DNA of 64,000 nt from positions 372,001-436,000 of the forward strand of contig CAVZDW010000012.1 in assembly GCA_963774155.1 (NCBI GenBank), written 5' to 3'. The DNA comes from DASSUW01 sp963774155. Lineage in GTDB: Bacteria; Actinomycetota; Thermoleophilia; Solirubrobacterales; Solirubrobacteraceae. The notes beneath the pieces were generated by a model, which ran no database searches, had not been told where the DNA came from, and saw nothing but the letters and a program-made list of their open reading frames with translations. Positions within the stretch are counted from its first letter, which is position 1, and the number at the start of each line of letters is the position of its first letter. The position numbers and the translations under genes are program-made. Positions 25,076-33,084 of this stretch are shown one piece after another.

Positions 25076-25549
25076 GTGCTGACCATCTCGACGTCCGTCT
25101 CGCGCCGGGAGGCGGAGGATCTCTCCGGGCCGCGACTCGCCGCGGCCGCCGAGGCCGCCGGTTGCGACGTCGTCGCCATGGAGGTCGTGTCGGACGACTT
25201 CGGCCTGATCGAGGACCGCCTGCACCATTACGTCGACGCCGGCTGCGACCTCATCTTCACCACCGGCGGGACCGGGCTGACGCCCGACGACGTCACGCCC
25301 GAGGCCACGCGCGCGGTGATCGACCGCGAGGCGCCGGGCTTCGCCGAGGCGATGCGCATCGAGGGCGCCAAGTACACGCCGCTCGGCATCCTCACGCGCG
25401 GGATCTCCGGCATCTCCCACCGCACGCTGATCGTGAACTTCCCGGGGTCGCCGAAGGCGATCGACCAGCTCTTCGGCGTGCTCGCCCCCACGCTCGCGCA
25501 CGTCGTCGGGACGCTGCGCGGCGACTCGTCGCACCATGGCCGCCGCTGA
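25076..25549 (+). CDS. MogA/MoaB-family molybdenum cofactor biosynthesis protein
   Basis: 157 residues from GTG 25076. FTTGGTGLTPDDVTPEA is the signature and FPGSPKAIDQLF the C-terminal ligand segment. The family adenylylates molybdopterin. Homologues usually begin MRTAVLTIST; here the matching codons are ATC-CGC-ACC-GCC-GTG starting at 25064, exactly 6 nt after a -10 box. Initiation at ATC, or an ATG-to-ATC change, is therefore plausible, and the GTG is the conservative choice. It overlaps ccmA by 14 nt. Confidence 0.86.
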   Translation: MLTISTSVSRREAEDLSGPRLAAAAEAAGCDVVAMEVVSDDFGLIEDRLHHYVDAGCDLIFTTGGTGLTPDDVTPEATRAVIDREAPGFAEAMRIEGAKYTPLGILTRGISGISHRTLIVNFPGSPKAIDQLFGVLAPTLAHVVGTLRGDSSHHGRR

Positions 25550-26231
25550 CGGCGCGCCCGCCGTCGCGCTGCGCGATCTCGGGCGGGCGTACGGGGAGCG
25601 GGTGGCGCTCTCGGGGGTGACGCTGGAGCTGCCGCGCGGCGCCACGCTGGCCGTCTTCGGGGCCAACGGCGCCGGCAAGACGACGCTGCTGCGGGTCCTG
25701 GCGACGCTGCTGCGCCCGCATCACGGCTCGGCGCGGGTGCTCGGCCGCGAGCTGCCGCGGGAGGGCTGGGCGGTGCGTGGCAGGATCGGGCTGCTGGGGC
25801 ACGAGCCGCTGCTCTACCGCGACCTGACGGCGGCCGAGAACCTGCGCTTCCACGCGCGGCTGCACGACGTCGCTCCCGCGCGGGCGGCCGAGCTGCTCGA
25901 CGCGGTCGGGATGGCGCGGCGCGCCGACGAGCCGGTGCGCGCGCTGTCGCGCGGCATGGCCCAGCGGGTGGCGATCTGCCGGGCGCTGCTGCACGAGCCG
26001 GAGCTGCTGCTGCTCGACGAGCCGCTGGCCAACCTCGACCCGGGCGCGGCCGGCGCGGTCGAGCCGCTCCTGGGCCGCGCGAGCGGGGCCACGCGCGTGC
26101 TCATCTCCCACGACGTCGAGCAGGGGTTGGGGGAAGCCGACCTCGTGCTCGGCCTGCGCGGGGGCCGGCCCGCGCTGCTGGCGCCGGTCGGCGAGGTCTC
26201 CGAAAGCGACGTGCGAGGGCTGTACCGGTGA
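25536..26231 (+). CDS. ccmA: Haem exporter ATP-binding subunit CcmA
   Basis: 231 residues. Walker A is FGANGAGKTTLLRVLATLL, the signature LSRGMAQRVAI, Walker B LLLLDEPLANLDPG and the H-loop ISHDVEQ. The short length and the following ccmB, ccmC and ccmD order identify the cytochrome c maturation (System I) ATPase, which energises haem release from CcmE. Confidence 0.92.
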   Translation: MAAADGAPAVALRDLGRAYGERVALSGVTLELPRGATLAVFGANGAGKTTLLRVLATLLRPHHGSARVLGRELPREGWAVRGRIGLLGHEPLLYRDLTAAENLRFHARLHDVAPARAAELLDAVGMARRADEPVRALSRGMAQRVAICRALLHEPELLLLDEPLANLDPGAAGAVEPLLGRASGATRVLISHDVEQGLGEADLVLGLRGGRPALLAPVGEVSESDVRGLYR

Positions 26232-26902
26232 GGCGCGCCGTCAGCGCCCTCGTGCGCAAGGACCTCCGGGTCGAGCTGCGGACCGGCGAGGCGGTGCCCT
26301 CGATGCTCCTCTTCAGCGTCTCGACGTTCGTGCTCTTCCACTTCGCGCTGGACGCCCGCTCGGTGGAGGGCGACCTGGCCGCCGGGGTGCTCTGGGTGAC
26401 GCTGCTGTTCGCGGCCGTCCTCGGCATCAGCCGGCTGTTCGTGGCCGAGCGCGAGCAGGGCGGCTTCGACGGCTTCCTGCTCGCCCCGGTCGACCGCACT
26501 TCGCTGTTCGTGGCCAAGGCGGCGGTGCTCTTCGCCTTCCTCGTGGCGGTCGAGCTGATCGCCGTCCCGGCCTTCGCGATCCTGCTGCTGGAGCCCTCCG
26601 CGGCCCAGGCGCTGCCCGAGCTGATCGCGGTTCTCCTGCTCGCCGACGCGGGGATCGCGGTGGTCGGGACGCTCATCGGCGCCCTCGGCATCCAGACCCG
26701 CGCCCGCGAGCTGATCGTGCCGATCCTGGCCCTGCCGCTGATGATCCCGCTCGCCATCGCGGCCTCGCGCGCGACCTCCCCGCTGCTGCTCGAAGCGGGC
26801 GCGGGGGCACTTCCGGGTTCCTGGCTGCTCGTCCTCGGCCTCTATGATCTGGTGTTCGGACTGCTCGCCTTCGCGGTCTTCGACTATCTCCTGGAGGAGT
26901 AG
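26228..26902 (+). CDS. ccmB: Haem exporter permease CcmB
   Basis: 224 residues with about six membrane helices. LVRKDLRVELRTGEAVPSML at the start and LGISRLFVAEREQGGFDGFLLAPVDR are typical of CcmB. The GTG start overlaps the ccmA stop (GTGA), and ccmC follows after 3 nt. Confidence 0.92.
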   Translation: MRRAVSALVRKDLRVELRTGEAVPSMLLFSVSTFVLFHFALDARSVEGDLAAGVLWVTLLFAAVLGISRLFVAEREQGGFDGFLLAPVDRTSLFVAKAAVLFAFLVAVELIAVPAFAILLLEPSAAQALPELIAVLLLADAGIAVVGTLIGALGIQTRARELIVPILALPLMIPLAIAASRATSPLLLEAGAGALPGSWLLVLGLYDLVFGLLAFAVFDYLLEE

Positions 26903-26905
26903 CCA

Positions 26906-27637
26906 GTGTTCTCCCGGGGCCTCAAGTCCCTCTCCATCGCCTCGGTCGTCCTCGTCATCGGTAGCTTCGCGCTGGTGTTCTTCTACGCGCCGAACGAGGC
27001 GGACCAGGGCTTCGTCCAGAAGATCTTCTACCTGCACGTGCCGCTCGCGATCGTCGCCCTGGTCGGCTTCGTGGCCGGCGGTGTATGGGCCATCCGCTAC
27101 CTGCGTGACGGCGACCGCGCGCACGACCTGCGCTCCTACGTGGCCATCCATCTCGCGCTCATCTTCGGCGTCGGCGCGCTGGTCACCGGCTCGATCTGGG
27201 CCAAGGCCTCGTGGGGCCAGTGGTGGGTGTGGGACGAGCCGACGCTGGTCTCCTTCCTCATCGTCTTCCTCCTCTACGCCTGCTACACGCCGCTGCGCTT
27301 CTCGATCGAGGACCCGGAGCGCCAGGCGCGCACCGCCTCCGTCTTCGCCATCGTGGCCGGCGTCTTCGTGCCGCTGAACTTCATCGCCGTGCGGATGGCC
27401 GAGTCGCTCATCCATCCGCGCGTGCTGAGCACCACCGGCGGCTCGATGCCCGGCGAGATGCGCCTCACCTTCCTGCTCTCGCTGCTCGGCATGGCCGTGC
27501 TCTTCGTGACGCTCTGCAAGTACGAGCTGACCTCCAAGCAGGCCTCCATGCAGCTCAAGGCCCTCAAGCGCCGCCTGGCCGAAGAGGACGAGACCTGGGC
27601 CCCGACCCGGCGCAGCGCCGCGCCCCAGCAGCTGTGA
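26906..27637 (+). CDS. ccmC: Cytochrome c biogenesis protein CcmC (haem handling)
   Basis: 243 residues, six membrane helices. The tryptophan-rich haem motif is WGQWWVWDEPTLVSFLI, flanked by the conserved His residues of KIFYLHVPLAI and AESLIHPRVL. CcmC loads haem onto CcmE. It starts with GTG at 26906, and the C-terminal 40 residues are charged and cytoplasmic. Confidence 0.94.
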   Translation: MFSRGLKSLSIASVVLVIGSFALVFFYAPNEADQGFVQKIFYLHVPLAIVALVGFVAGGVWAIRYLRDGDRAHDLRSYVAIHLALIFGVGALVTGSIWAKASWGQWWVWDEPTLVSFLIVFLLYACYTPLRFSIEDPERQARTASVFAIVAGVFVPLNFIAVRMAESLIHPRVLSTTGGSMPGEMRLTFLLSLLGMAVLFVTLCKYELTSKQASMQLKALKRRLAEEDETWAPTRRSAAPQQL

Positions 27638-27846
27638 ACCCGGCGCTGCCGCTCGACGACGCCGGCCCGTACGTGGCCGCCGCCTACCTGGTCTTCCTCG
27701 CGCTGATCCTCATCTACGTGGCGATCATGGCCGGCAAGCTCGCGCGCATCGCCCGCGACCTCGGCGAGCTGACCGAGATCGTGGACCGCCGCGACCGCAC
27801 GCGCGACAAGGACGCGGACGCCGAGACCGAGACGGTCGCGCGATGA
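27634..27846 (+). CDS. ccmD: CcmD-like small membrane protein
   Basis: 70 residues from a GTG overlapping the ccmC stop (GTGA). One membrane helix (PYVAAAYLVFLALILIYVAIMAG) is followed by a charged cytoplasmic tail, as in CcmD/CcmD-like proteins that join the CcmABC complex. Its stop overlaps the hemA ATG. Sequence similarity across CcmD proteins is weak, so position and topology carry the call. Confidence 0.75.
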   Translation: MNPALPLDDAGPYVAAAYLVFLALILIYVAIMAGKLARIARDLGELTEIVDRRDRTRDKDADAETETVAR

Positions 27847-29165
27847 GCGAGCTGCTGGCGCTCGGCGCCTCCCACAAGACCGCGCCGCTCGCCGTACGCG
27901 AGCGCATCGCGCTGACCGAGGACGCCGCCGAGCCGCTGCTCCGCGAGCTGACGGCGCATCCGGCCATCGGCGAGGCCGTCGCGCTCTCCACGTGCAACCG
28001 CACCGAGCTGTACCTGCTCGTCCGCGAGCCCGTGGAGGCCGAGTCGGCCGTGCTGTCGCTCCTCGCCCGGCGCGCCGGCATCCGGCCGACCGAGCTGATG
28101 AACGGCGTCTACTCGCTGCGCAACTGCGACGCGGCACGGCACCTGTACCGGGTGGCGGGTGGACTGGAGTCGATGATCGTCGGCGAGGCCGAGGTGCAGG
28201 GGCAGGTGAAGCGGGCGTACGAGGCCGCGCTGGCCGCCCGCACCACCGGGCCGATGACCAACAAGCTGTTCCGCGCCGCGCTGGCCACCGGCAAGCGCGT
28301 GCGGACCGAGACGGCGATCGCCGTGGGCCGCGCGAGCGTCGCCTCCGTGGCCGTCGACGCGGCCCGCGAGCTGCTCGGCGACCTGGCCGAGCGGCACGTG
28401 CTCATCATCGGCGCCGGCGAGACGGCCGAGCTGACCGCCCAGGCGCTGCACGACCACGGTGTCTCGACCATGTTCGTCGCCAACCGCCGCCGCGAGCGGG
28501 CGATCGCCCTCGCCCAGCGCTTCGGCGGAGCCTCGGGCTCGTTCGACGAGTTGCCCTCCGAGCTGATCCGCGCCGACATCGTGATCTCGTCGACCTCGTC
28601 GCCGCACACGCTGCTCGGCGCCGAGGACCTCGCGCTGGTGCTCGAGGAGCGCCACGGCCGGCCGCTGCTGCTCGTCGACCTCGCCGTGCCGCGCGACATC
28701 GAGCACGACTGTGCCGAGCTGCCCGGCGTGACCGTGCTCGACATCGACGGGCTGCAGCAGCAGGTCGCCCGCCACATCTCGGTCCGCAAGGCCGAGGCCC
28801 GCAGCGCCGAGGGCATCATCGAGGAGGAGATCCAGGCGTTCGCGGGCTGGCTCGGCTCGCTCGAGGTGCTGCCCACGCTGACCGCGCTGCGCGCCCGGGG
28901 AGACGAGGTGGTCGCCCAGGTCCTGGCCGAGAACGAGAACCGCTGGGACCAGCTGTCCGAGCGCGATCGCCAGCGGGTGGAGGCGCTCGCCAAGGCGGTC
29001 GCCAACCGCCTGCTGCACGAGCCGACCATGCACGTGAAGAACCTCGACACGGCACAGCGCCACGCGCGCCTCCAGCTCCTGCGCGAGGTGTTCGGGCTCG
29101 AGGAGCCGGCGGCTGCCGACACGGCGGAGCAGCCGGCCGAGGTTCGCGCGCTGCGCCGGCGTTGA
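27843..29165 (+). CDS. hemA: Glutamyl-tRNA reductase
   Basis: 440 residues. The catalytic Cys is C51 in STCNRTELY. LESMIVGEAEVQGQVK and RAALATGKRVRTET are signatures, the NADPH site is VLIIGAGETAEL, and the C-terminal dimerisation helix ends near LREVFGLEE. It makes glutamate-1-semialdehyde, the first committed step of C5 tetrapyrrole synthesis. Its ATG overlaps ccmD (ATGA), linking haem supply to cytochrome c maturation. Confidence 0.97.
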   Translation: MSELLALGASHKTAPLAVRERIALTEDAAEPLLRELTAHPAIGEAVALSTCNRTELYLLVREPVEAESAVLSLLARRAGIRPTELMNGVYSLRNCDAARHLYRVAGGLESMIVGEAEVQGQVKRAYEAALAARTTGPMTNKLFRAALATGKRVRTETAIAVGRASVASVAVDAARELLGDLAERHVLIIGAGETAELTAQALHDHGVSTMFVANRRRERAIALAQRFGGASGSFDELPSELIRADIVISSTSSPHTLLGAEDLALVLEERHGRPLLLVDLAVPRDIEHDCAELPGVTVLDIDGLQQQVARHISVRKAEARSAEGIIEEEIQAFAGWLGSLEVLPTLTALRARGDEVVAQVLAENENRWDQLSERDRQRVEALAKAVANRLLHEPTMHVKNLDTAQRHARLQLLREVFGLEEPAAADTAEQPAEVRALRRR

Positions 29166-30031
29166 CGGCCGCGCCGCTGCGGATCGGGACGCGCGGGAGC
29201 ACGCTCGCCCTCGCGCAGGCGCGAGCCGTGGCCCGCGCGCTCGGCGTTCCGACCGAGCTCGTGATCATCACCACCGCGGGCGACGTGAGCGAGGCGCTGG
29301 GCGACAAGTCGCGCTGGGTGAGCGCCCTCGAGGCCGCCCTGCTCGCCGGCGAGATCGACGTGGCGGTGCACTCGGCCAAGGACGTGCCCGGCGAGCTGGC
29401 GCCCGGGACGGCGATCGTGGCCGCGCCGCGGCGCGCCGATCCGCTGGACGTCCTCGTCGGGGAGAAGCACCTCGCCCACGTGCGCGAGGGCGCGCGGGTG
29501 GGGACGAGCGCGCTGCGGCGGCGGGCGCAGCTGCTGGCCGAGCGGCCGGACCTCGACGTCGTGGAGCTGCGCGGCAACGTCGACACCCGGCTGCGCAAGT
29601 GGGCGGCGGGCGAGGTCGACGTGCTCGTCCTGGCGGCGGCGGGGCTCGACCGGCTCGACCGCCGGCGCGAGGCGGGCGGCGCCCTGCGCGGCACCGTCTT
29701 CGTGCCCGCCCCGGGCCAGGGCGTCCTGGCCCTGCAGGCGCGCGAGGGAAGCGCCACCGCCGATGCCGTCGCCGTCGTGAGCCATGCGCGGACCCTGGCA
29801 TGCCTCGAGGCCGAGCGGGCCGTTGTGCGTGAATTGTCCGCAAGTTGTCACACCCCTGTGGGAGTGCACGCGGATGGCGAGACGATTCGCGCGTTCGTGG
29901 GGCTGCCCGACGGGTCGGAGTGGCTCGTCGACGAGGTCGCGATGGACGAGACGGCCTCGCTCGGCCCGCGGATGCTCGCGGCAGGCGCCGCCGAGCTGCT
30001 GCGCGACGCCGAGGCGATGGCCGCGCGATGA
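29162..30031 (+). CDS. hemC: Hydroxymethylbilane synthase (porphobilinogen deaminase)
   Basis: 289 residues. Motifs: RIGTRGSTLALAQA, EIDVAVHSAKDVPGEL, RGNVDTRL, PAPGQGVLALQ. The dipyrromethane-anchoring Cys is C229 in ASCHTPVG. It polymerises four porphobilinogens. A TTG start overlaps the hemA stop (TTGA); no ATG or GTG near it would preserve the N-terminal strand. Confidence 0.95.
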   Translation: MTAAPLRIGTRGSTLALAQARAVARALGVPTELVIITTAGDVSEALGDKSRWVSALEAALLAGEIDVAVHSAKDVPGELAPGTAIVAAPRRADPLDVLVGEKHLAHVREGARVGTSALRRRAQLLAERPDLDVVELRGNVDTRLRKWAAGEVDVLVLAAAGLDRLDRRREAGGALRGTVFVPAPGQGVLALQAREGSATADAVAVVSHARTLACLEAERAVVRELSASCHTPVGVHADGETIRAFVGLPDGSEWLVDEVAMDETASLGPRMLAAGAAELLRDAEAMAAR

Positions 30032-31470
30032 GCGGCATCGTCCACCTCGTCGGCGCCGGGCCGGGCGACCCCGGCCTCCTCACCGTCCGGGCCGTCGAGC
30101 TCCTCGAGCAGGCCGACGTGATCCTCTACGACCGCCTGATCCCGCCCGAGGCCCTCGCGTACGCGCGCGCGGACGCGCAGGTCGTGTACGTCGGCAAGCA
30201 GGGCGAGGGGCCGCAGTTCCCGCAGGACGACACGCACCGCCTGCTGCTCGAGCACGCGCGCGCCGGCCGCCGCGTGGTGCGGCTCAAGGGCGGCGACCCG
30301 TTCGTGTTCGGCCGCGGCGGCGAGGAGGCGCTCGTGCTCGCGGAGGCGGGCATCGCCTTCGAGGTCGTGCCCGGCGTGACGGCCGGTGTGGCCGCGCCGG
30401 CCTACGCCGGCATCCCCGTCACCCACCGCGAGCTGGCGAGCGGCGTCGCCTTCGTCACCGGCCACGAGGATCCCGCCAAGCCGGACACCACGATCGACTG
30501 GGCCGCGCTCGCGCGCTTCCCCGGCACGCTCGTCTTCTACATGGGCGTCCGCTCGCTCCCTCGCATCGCGGAGCGGCTCGTCGCCGAGGGCCGGCGCGCC
30601 GACGAGCCGGTCGCCGTGGTCGAGCGCGGCACGCTCCCGGGCCAGCGCACGCTGCTGGCCACGCTGGCCGACGTGGCCGACCGCGCCGACGAGGCGGGGA
30701 TCCGGGCGCCGGCCATCACGCTGGTCGGCGAGGTGGCCCGGCTGCGCGAGGACCTCGCCTGGCTCGAGCGCCGCCCCCTGCACGGCCGCACCGTCGCGGT
30801 GACCCGCGCACGGGCGCAGGCCAGCGCGCTCGCGAGCCGGCTCCGCGCGCTCGGCGCCGCGGTGGTCGAGGCGCCGGCCATCCGCATCCGGCCGCTCGAC
30901 ACGCCGCTCCCCGACCTCGCCGGATACGACCTCGTGTGCGTGACCTCGCCGAACGGGGCCGACCTGCTCCTGGACCGCCTGCGCGACGCCCGCGCGCTGG
31001 CCGGGATCACCGTCGCGGCGATCGGACCCGGCACCGCTCGCCGCCTGCGAGCCCGCGGGGTCGAGCCGGACGTGGTGCCGGAGCGCGCCGTCGCGGAGGG
31101 CCTCGTGGAGGCGCTGGCCGACGTGCCGGCGCAGCGCGCGCTGATCGCCCGCGCCGCCGAGGGTCGCGACGTGCTCCCGGACGCCCTGCGCGAGCGCGGC
31201 ACGCAGGTCGACGTCGTCGCGCTCTACGAGACGGTCGCCGAGCCGCTCGACGACGCCACCCGCGAGGCGGCCGCCGCGGCGGACGACCTCCTCTTCACCT
31301 CGGCCTCGAGCGTGCGCTTCTACGCCGAGGCCGGCGGCTCCCTCGAAGGCCCGCGGATCGTCTCGATCGGCCCGGCCACCAGCGCCGAGCTCCGCGCCCG
31401 GGGCGCCGAGCCCGACCTCGAGGCCGACCCCCACACGCCCGACGGCCTGATCGAGGCGCTGCTCCGGTGA
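30028..31470 (+). CDS. cobA-hemD: Fused uroporphyrinogen-III C-methyltransferase / uroporphyrinogen-III synthase
   Basis: 480 residues. The first ~245 are the SAM-dependent methyltransferase (VHLVGAGPGDPGLLTVRA, GGDPFVFGRGGEE, VPGVTAG, PAITLVGEV); the rest, from about RPLHGRTVAVTRA, is HemD (DLVCVTSPNGADLLL, FTSASSVRFYA). The fusion cyclises hydroxymethylbilane and methylates uroporphyrinogen III to precorrin-2, which would feed the dehydrogenase at 23.1 kb. It is coupled to hemC (ATGA) and the next gene (GTGA). Confidence 0.96.
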   Translation: MSGIVHLVGAGPGDPGLLTVRAVELLEQADVILYDRLIPPEALAYARADAQVVYVGKQGEGPQFPQDDTHRLLLEHARAGRRVVRLKGGDPFVFGRGGEEALVLAEAGIAFEVVPGVTAGVAAPAYAGIPVTHRELASGVAFVTGHEDPAKPDTTIDWAALARFPGTLVFYMGVRSLPRIAERLVAEGRRADEPVAVVERGTLPGQRTLLATLADVADRADEAGIRAPAITLVGEVARLREDLAWLERRPLHGRTVAVTRARAQASALASRLRALGAAVVEAPAIRIRPLDTPLPDLAGYDLVCVTSPNGADLLLDRLRDARALAGITVAAIGPGTARRLRARGVEPDVVPERAVAEGLVEALADVPAQRALIARAAEGRDVLPDALRERGTQVDVVALYETVAEPLDDATREAAAAADDLLFTSASSVRFYAEAGGSLEGPRIVSIGPATSAELRARGAEPDLEADPHTPDGLIEALLR

Positions 31471-32276
31471 CCCGGCCGATCACGTTCCTCTCCGACTACG
31501 GGCTCAGCGACGAGTTCGTCGGCGTGGTCCACGCGGTGATCGCCGGGATCGTCCCGGACGCCCGCATCATCGACCTCACCCACGGCATCCCGCGGCAGGA
31601 CGTGCCGGCGGGAGCGACCGTCCTCGCCCGCGCCCTCCCCTACACGCCCGCCGGCGTGCACCTGGCGGTCGTGGACCCCGAGGTGGGAGCGCTTCGCCGC
31701 GCCGTCGCCCTGCGCACCGCCGAGGAGGATCGCCTCCTCGTCGGGCCGGACAACGGTCTGCTCATGCGGGCCGCCGACGCGTTCGGCGGCGTCGCCGAGG
31801 CGGTCGAGGTCTCCACGTCACCGTGGCGGCTCGAGCCGGTCTCGGCGACGTTCCACGGCCGCGACATCTTCGCCCCCGTGGCGGCCCGTCTCGCGAGCGG
31901 GGCGCCGCTCGCGTCCGCCGGGACGCCGCTCGAGCCGGCCGAGCTCGTCACCCTCGAGCAATCGGTCCCGCGGCACGAGCACGGCATCCTGATCGCTCAC
32001 GTCACCGGCACCGACACGTTCGGCAACGCCATCCTCGACGCCGGGCACGACGACCTGCGGGAGAGCGGCCTGCGCCTCGGCGAGCCGTTCGCCGCCCGCG
32101 TGGGCGCGCGGCGGATCCGGGGCGTGGTCGCCCGCACGTTCTCGGACGTCGCGGCCGGCGGGCTGCTCCTCTACGAGGACGCCGGCGGGTCGCTGGCGCT
32201 GGCCGTCAACGGCGGCGACGCCGCCGCGCTGCTCGGGGTCCGCCCGGGCGACGAGGTGCGGCTGGAGGCCGGATGA
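31467..32276 (+). CDS. SAM hydrolase / SAM hydroxide adenosyltransferase (DUF62)
   Basis: 269 residues. ITFLSDYGLSDEFVGVVHAVI opens the N-terminal domain, VVDPEVG and VGPDNGLL line the SAM pocket, FHGRDIFAPVAA and GTDTFGNAIL are family signatures. The family hydrolyses SAM to adenosine and methionine. Its place directly after a SAM-dependent methyltransferase in a haem operon is unusual. GTG start, ATGA overlap with birA. Confidence 0.9.
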   Translation: MTRPITFLSDYGLSDEFVGVVHAVIAGIVPDARIIDLTHGIPRQDVPAGATVLARALPYTPAGVHLAVVDPEVGALRRAVALRTAEEDRLLVGPDNGLLMRAADAFGGVAEAVEVSTSPWRLEPVSATFHGRDIFAPVAARLASGAPLASAGTPLEPAELVTLEQSVPRHEHGILIAHVTGTDTFGNAILDAGHDDLRESGLRLGEPFAARVGARRIRGVVARTFSDVAAGGLLLYEDAGGSLALAVNGGDAAALLGVRPGDEVRLEAG

Positions 32277-32962
32277 CGCTCGGCCGGCCGCGCCTGCACG
32301 TCCGGGAGATCCCGTCGACCAACGACCGCGCCCGCGCGCTCGCGCTCGCCGGAGCGCCCCACGGCACGCTGATCACGGCCGGCGTGCAGACCGCCGGCCG
32401 CGGCCGCCAGGGTCGCACGTGGACGACCCCGCCGGGCCGCGCGCTCCTGCTGTCGCTGGTGATCCGCGACCCCGATCCGCTGCTCTCGCTCCGCGCCGGC
32501 CTCGCCGTGGCCGACCTGGCCGGACCGGCCGCGCGGGTCAAGTGGCCCAACGACGTGCTCGTCGAGGGCCGCAAGGTGGCCGGCGTGCTCGTGGAGGGGC
32601 GTCCGCAGGAGGGCTGGGCGGCGGTCGGGATGGGCATCAACGTCGCGCTCGAGGAGAGCGACCTGCCGGTGGAGACCGCGGGCACCCTCGGGCGGCGGCC
32701 GGAGGAGCTGGAGGACGCGCTGCGAGAGCTGCTGGAGCATCTCGAACGGCGCATCGGGGAGACCGCCGGCGAGACGCTGGCGGCGCTGCGCGGACGGGAC
32801 GCGCTGCTCGAGGAGCGCGTGTCGTGGTCGGGCGGTGCGGGCGTCGGCGCGGGGATCGACGAGAGCGGCCGGTTGCGGGTGCGGCTCGACGGCGGGGGCG
32901 AGCGCGTGCTCGACGCGGGCGAGGTGCACCTGGTGGCCTCGGGACGAACTTCGGCTGGGTAG
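32273..32962 (+). CDS. birA: Biotin-[acetyl-CoA-carboxylase] ligase
   Basis: 229 residues without an N-terminal DNA-binding domain. Biotin/ATP motifs: EIPSTNDRA, QTAGRGRQGRTW, VKWPNDVLVEGRKVAGVLVE, VGMGINV, with a C-terminal SH3-like domain. The last codons (RTSAG-stop) read into the left end of repeat copy 2. It is the last gene of the plus-strand run that begins at ccmA or earlier. Confidence 0.94.
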   Translation: MTLGRPRLHVREIPSTNDRARALALAGAPHGTLITAGVQTAGRGRQGRTWTTPPGRALLLSLVIRDPDPLLSLRAGLAVADLAGPAARVKWPNDVLVEGRKVAGVLVEGRPQEGWAAVGMGINVALEESDLPVETAGTLGRRPEELEDALRELLEHLERRIGETAGETLAALRGRDALLEERVSWSGGAGVGAGIDESGRLRVRLDGGGERVLDAGEVHLVASGRTSAG

Positions 32963-33082
32963 GGAAGCTGGCGGATCGGCCTCGCGGTCGGTCCGGAAAG
33001 TGGCGTGCTGACTAGACCTCGCTATGCGAGGAAAAATCAGCACGGGCCTCGATCCCGCCTCCCTCAATGCCGGGGTTCGGGG
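32945..33082 (+). repeat. Dispersed terminal-inverted-repeat element, copy 2
   Basis: About 138 bp, between birA and the helicase gene, both reading toward it. Left end CGAACTTCGGCTGGGTAGGGA; right end reads CGAACCCCGGCATTGAGGG inward on the opposite strand. It shares GGATCGGC, AAGTGGCGTGCTGAC and CCTCGCTATGCGAGGA with copy 1, and GGGTAGGGAAGCTGG with copy 3. The left end encodes the final birA residues and the right end stops 2 nt from the helicase stop codon. Confidence 0.78.
33005..33043. terminator. Bidirectional terminator-like hairpin in repeat copy 2
   Basis: GTGCTGA (33005-33011) pairs with TCAGCAC (33037-33043), and inside it CCTCGC pairs with GCGAGG around a TAT loop; a symmetric internal loop (ctaga/aaaaa) separates the stems. 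It has no U-tract outside the stem, but a 39-nt stem-loop placed between convergent genes should stop or process transcripts from both sides. Confidence 0.6.
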
Positions 33083-33084
33083 CT

